Below, piece after piece: positions 4,540 to 6,072 of a stretch of DNA of 6,072 nucleotides. The DNA comes from CAWBCI01 sp963787195. Lineage in GTDB: Bacteria; Bacteroidota; Bacteroidia; Bacteroidales; JAGOPY01. The first letter of the stretch is position 1; each line of letters opens with the position of its first letter. The notes beneath the pieces were generated by a model. That model was not told the origin of the DNA. It saw nothing but the letters and a program-made list of their open reading frames with translations, and did no database searches. Where the stretch lies: contig CAWBCI010000021.1 of NCBI GenBank assembly GCA_963787195.1, positions 1-6,072 on the forward strand, given 5' to 3'. Made by a program: the position numbers and the translations under genes.

Positions 4540-6072
4540 CCTTCGTTAGCGCTCAGGTCCCTTATCCTAACCTTCAACAAATCTTCTTTTGAATCATATC
4601 CATACATGGCATAAGCCCGCTCATTACAATCCAGCATATTTCCGGTTTCAGTGTCGGTGATAAATATGGCTTCGCTGGTGGAATTATAGACTTCACGAAA
4701 TATTTGCTCACTTTTAAAGAGTTTTTCCTCAACCTGCTTCCGTTCTGTAATATCCCTTACGACTGTTACTACCCTATCTTCACCCTCAATATTTGTTATC
4801 ATCAGACTGACCTCCACAAAGAAGTGCTCCCCATTTTGTTTTTTAGCCAGCCACTCAAATGTTTGATGTCCTTTTTCTTTTGCTAATTGATTCAGATTCC
4901 GGGTTAATTCTACTGTATAAATATAGGGCTCAATATTGGCGCTCAAATCTTCCAGGGTGGCTTTCAATAGTTCTTCTTTTGTATCATAGCCATACATTTC
5001 GATAGCCCGATCATTACATTCTAATATTTTACTTGTGTCTATTTCATCAATGAAAATAGCTTCACTTGTAGAGTTGAAAATTTTACGGAATTTCTGTTCA
5101 CTTTTTTGTAAATTTTCTTCAGCTTTTTTACTTTCTGTTTTATCCTCCATAGCCGCCATAATACCGACAATTTGCCCGCTATTATCGTATAAAAGGGAAG
5201 TTGACAGACTGGAATAAAAAATACTTCCATCTTTTTTTTGCCTTAAAAATTCATTTCTTGAAAAATTATTACCTGAAAGGATTTGGTCAATATTTTTAAA
5301 AAATTCTTCCTTTCTCCCTTCAGGTACAATTGGTAGCATTTTACCGAGAACTTCCCCCGCATTCCAGCCAAAAAGCCTTTCGGCCGATGGATTCCAGAAA
5401 ATAACTTTTCCTTTTGTGTCAATACCGTATAAAGCTACGGGGGAACATGCGATTATGGCCCTTTGAAACTCTTCGCTCTTGCGTATTGATTCCTCGGCAA
5501 GTTTAGCATCCGTAATATCGAGAATAGTGGAAAATATATACCGGGGTTTTCCATTTATGTCCCGGTTTAAGGTCACATTAACATCGGCCCAAATAATATT
5601 GCCATTCTTGTGAGCCATTCTTATTACAAACCTTTCCGAATCCTTTTTTCCATGAATCAAGGCCCCCATTTTCTCCATAATGAGATCTATATCTTCAGGC
5701 AGAGAAATATCCTGCCATCTTAAATTGATCAGTTCTTCCTTGCTATAACCCAGCATTTTGCAGAATGCTGCGTTGGGGTTTAATTGTCCGGTAACTTTGA
5801 TAATAGAATTACCGACATTCGCTGATTCGAAGACATCCCTGAATTTTTGTTCGCTTTCCAGAAGAGCTTGTTCTGCCTGGTTTCTATCAGCTATATTTTC
5901 AAATATCACCGCTACCTTATCAGCGCTTATTTTAAAAGCCGTATTACGTATAGAACCACTAATATGTTGATCGGGAAAATATAGTTCATTCGCCTCATTA
6001 TTAAGGCCTGTTAATATGACCTTCAAATAGGAATCGACAATTTTACAAGCCTTTGCATCAGGCCATATCTCA
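4413..6072 (-). CDS. Hybrid sensor histidine kinase, N-terminal part: PAS array, open at right edge, frameshifted at about 4540
   Basis: The frame is open through the right edge (15 more codons before the TTG at 6026), so the true start is outside the window. Numbering from that TTG: end of a first PAS (WPDAKACKIVDSYLKVILTG to about 46), PAS (about 60-175, ending LDITDAK), PAS (185-297, with FWNPSAERLFGW), PAS (313-430, ending VRDITERK) and the first half of another PAS (443-496). Short helical linkers of the form AEE-LxKSEQ join them, as in signalling helices between PAS units. After Gly496 the frame turns to unrelated residues and stops at 4413; homology continues in the next frame. The PAS units have no obvious haem or flavin signature that I can name, so the signal is unknown. 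Together the two parts give about 1,083 visible residues of a soluble or distally membrane-anchored sensor, the usual size for Bacteroidota PAS kinases. Confidence 0.85.
   Translation of the reverse strand, partial: EIWPDAKACKIVDSYLKVILTGLNNEANELYFPDQHISGSIRNTAFKISADKVAVIFENIADRNQAEQALLESEQKFRDVFESANVGNSIIKVTGQLNPNAAFCKMLGYSKEELINLRWQDISLPEDIDLIMEKMGALIHGKKDSERFVIRMAHKNGNIIWADVNVTLNRDINGKPRYIFSTILDITDAKLAEESIRKSEEFQRAIIACSPVALYGIDTKGKVIFWNPSAERLFGWNAGEVLGKMLPIVPEGRKEEFFKNIDQILSGNNFSRNEFLRQKKDGSIFYSSLSTSLLYDNSGQIVGIMAAMEDKTESKKAEENLQKSEQKFRKIFNSTSEAIFIDEIDTSKILECNDRAIEMYGYDTKEELLKATLEDLSANIEPYIYTVELTRNLNQLAKEKGHQTFEWLAKKQNGEHFFVEVSLMITNIEGEDRVVTVVRDITERKQVEEKLFKSEQIFREVYNSTSEAIFITDTETGNMLDCNERAYAMYGYDSKEDLLKVRIRDLSANEGTLFISRKNNPSLIPIFRKRKDEHLNGCRKRKMGKISGSRSI
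4537..4545 (-). other. Frameshift site: one base missing in the fifth visible PAS unit
   Basis: On the minus strand the coding line runs ...GCT AAC GAA then GG then TAC TTT GTT TAT: two bases stand where a codon is needed. Restoring one base gives SANEG-YFVYKQ and a continuous frame from 6072 to 2821. Compared with the preceding, similar PAS, matching positions are 390 bases apart before this point (4981 vs 4591) and 389 after (4741 vs 4352), so the net change is exactly one base. There is no homopolymer longer than three here. Confidence 0.85.

Noticed and set aside
4537..4545. Programmed ribosomal frameshift in the kinase gene
   Set aside because: No slippery heptamer, no evident stimulatory hairpin, and a jump in the middle of a PAS domain fits no known use.

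Overview
The window (about 42% GC by eye) looks like chromosomal DNA of a member of the Bacteroidota, possibly a marine or anaerobic Bacteroidales/Marinilabiliales relative. The signs are an aldo/keto reductase gene with an A-rich leader and no Shine-Dalgarno site, a possible TAnnTTTG-type -7 element, short simple-sequence repeats between genes, a many-PAS hybrid histidine kinase, and close similarity of protein motifs to that phylum. This placement is an inference. No rRNA or tRNA, transposase, integrase or CRISPR array was seen.

Layout. Bases 2-778 (+) hold the 3' part of a GH114-like (TM1410/MJ1477 family) glycoside hydrolase that enters from the left edge. It ends at an intrinsic terminator (786-809). 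Facing it on the minus strand is a two-gene operon: an aldo/keto reductase (2588-1605) overlapping by ATGA with a DJ-1/PfpI superfamily, Hsp31-like protein (1608-808). The Hsp31-like protein has a signal peptide and also a second, internal start with a near-perfect Shine-Dalgarno. A 232-base intergenic stretch (2589-2820) carries a candidate promoter with an overlapping palindrome and two different short tandem repeats, four 7-mers and four 8-mers. From 2821 to beyond the right edge (6072), also on the minus strand, lies one long multi-PAS hybrid sensor kinase: at least six PAS units, then HisKA, HATPase and a receiver. It is broken by a one-base frameshift at about 4540, inside the fifth visible PAS unit.

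Function. The reductase and Hsp31-like protein probably act together on reactive carbonyls such as methylglyoxal: NADPH-dependent reduction by one, cofactor-free glyoxalase III/deglycase-type chemistry by the other. The kinase is a sensor whose signal cannot be read from sequence. If the frameshift is real, its sensory half is separated from its catalytic half. The hydrolase may act on extracellular galactosamine-type polysaccharide. Nothing visible ties these three units functionally.

The most interesting points are the dual-start Hsp31-like gene (exported versus cytosolic form), the permuted or tandem-truncated order of GH114 signatures, and the frameshift, which is measured internally against the neighbouring duplicate PAS domain (repeat spacing 390 nt upstream of the lesion, 389 downstream). 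No wholly new system is evident.
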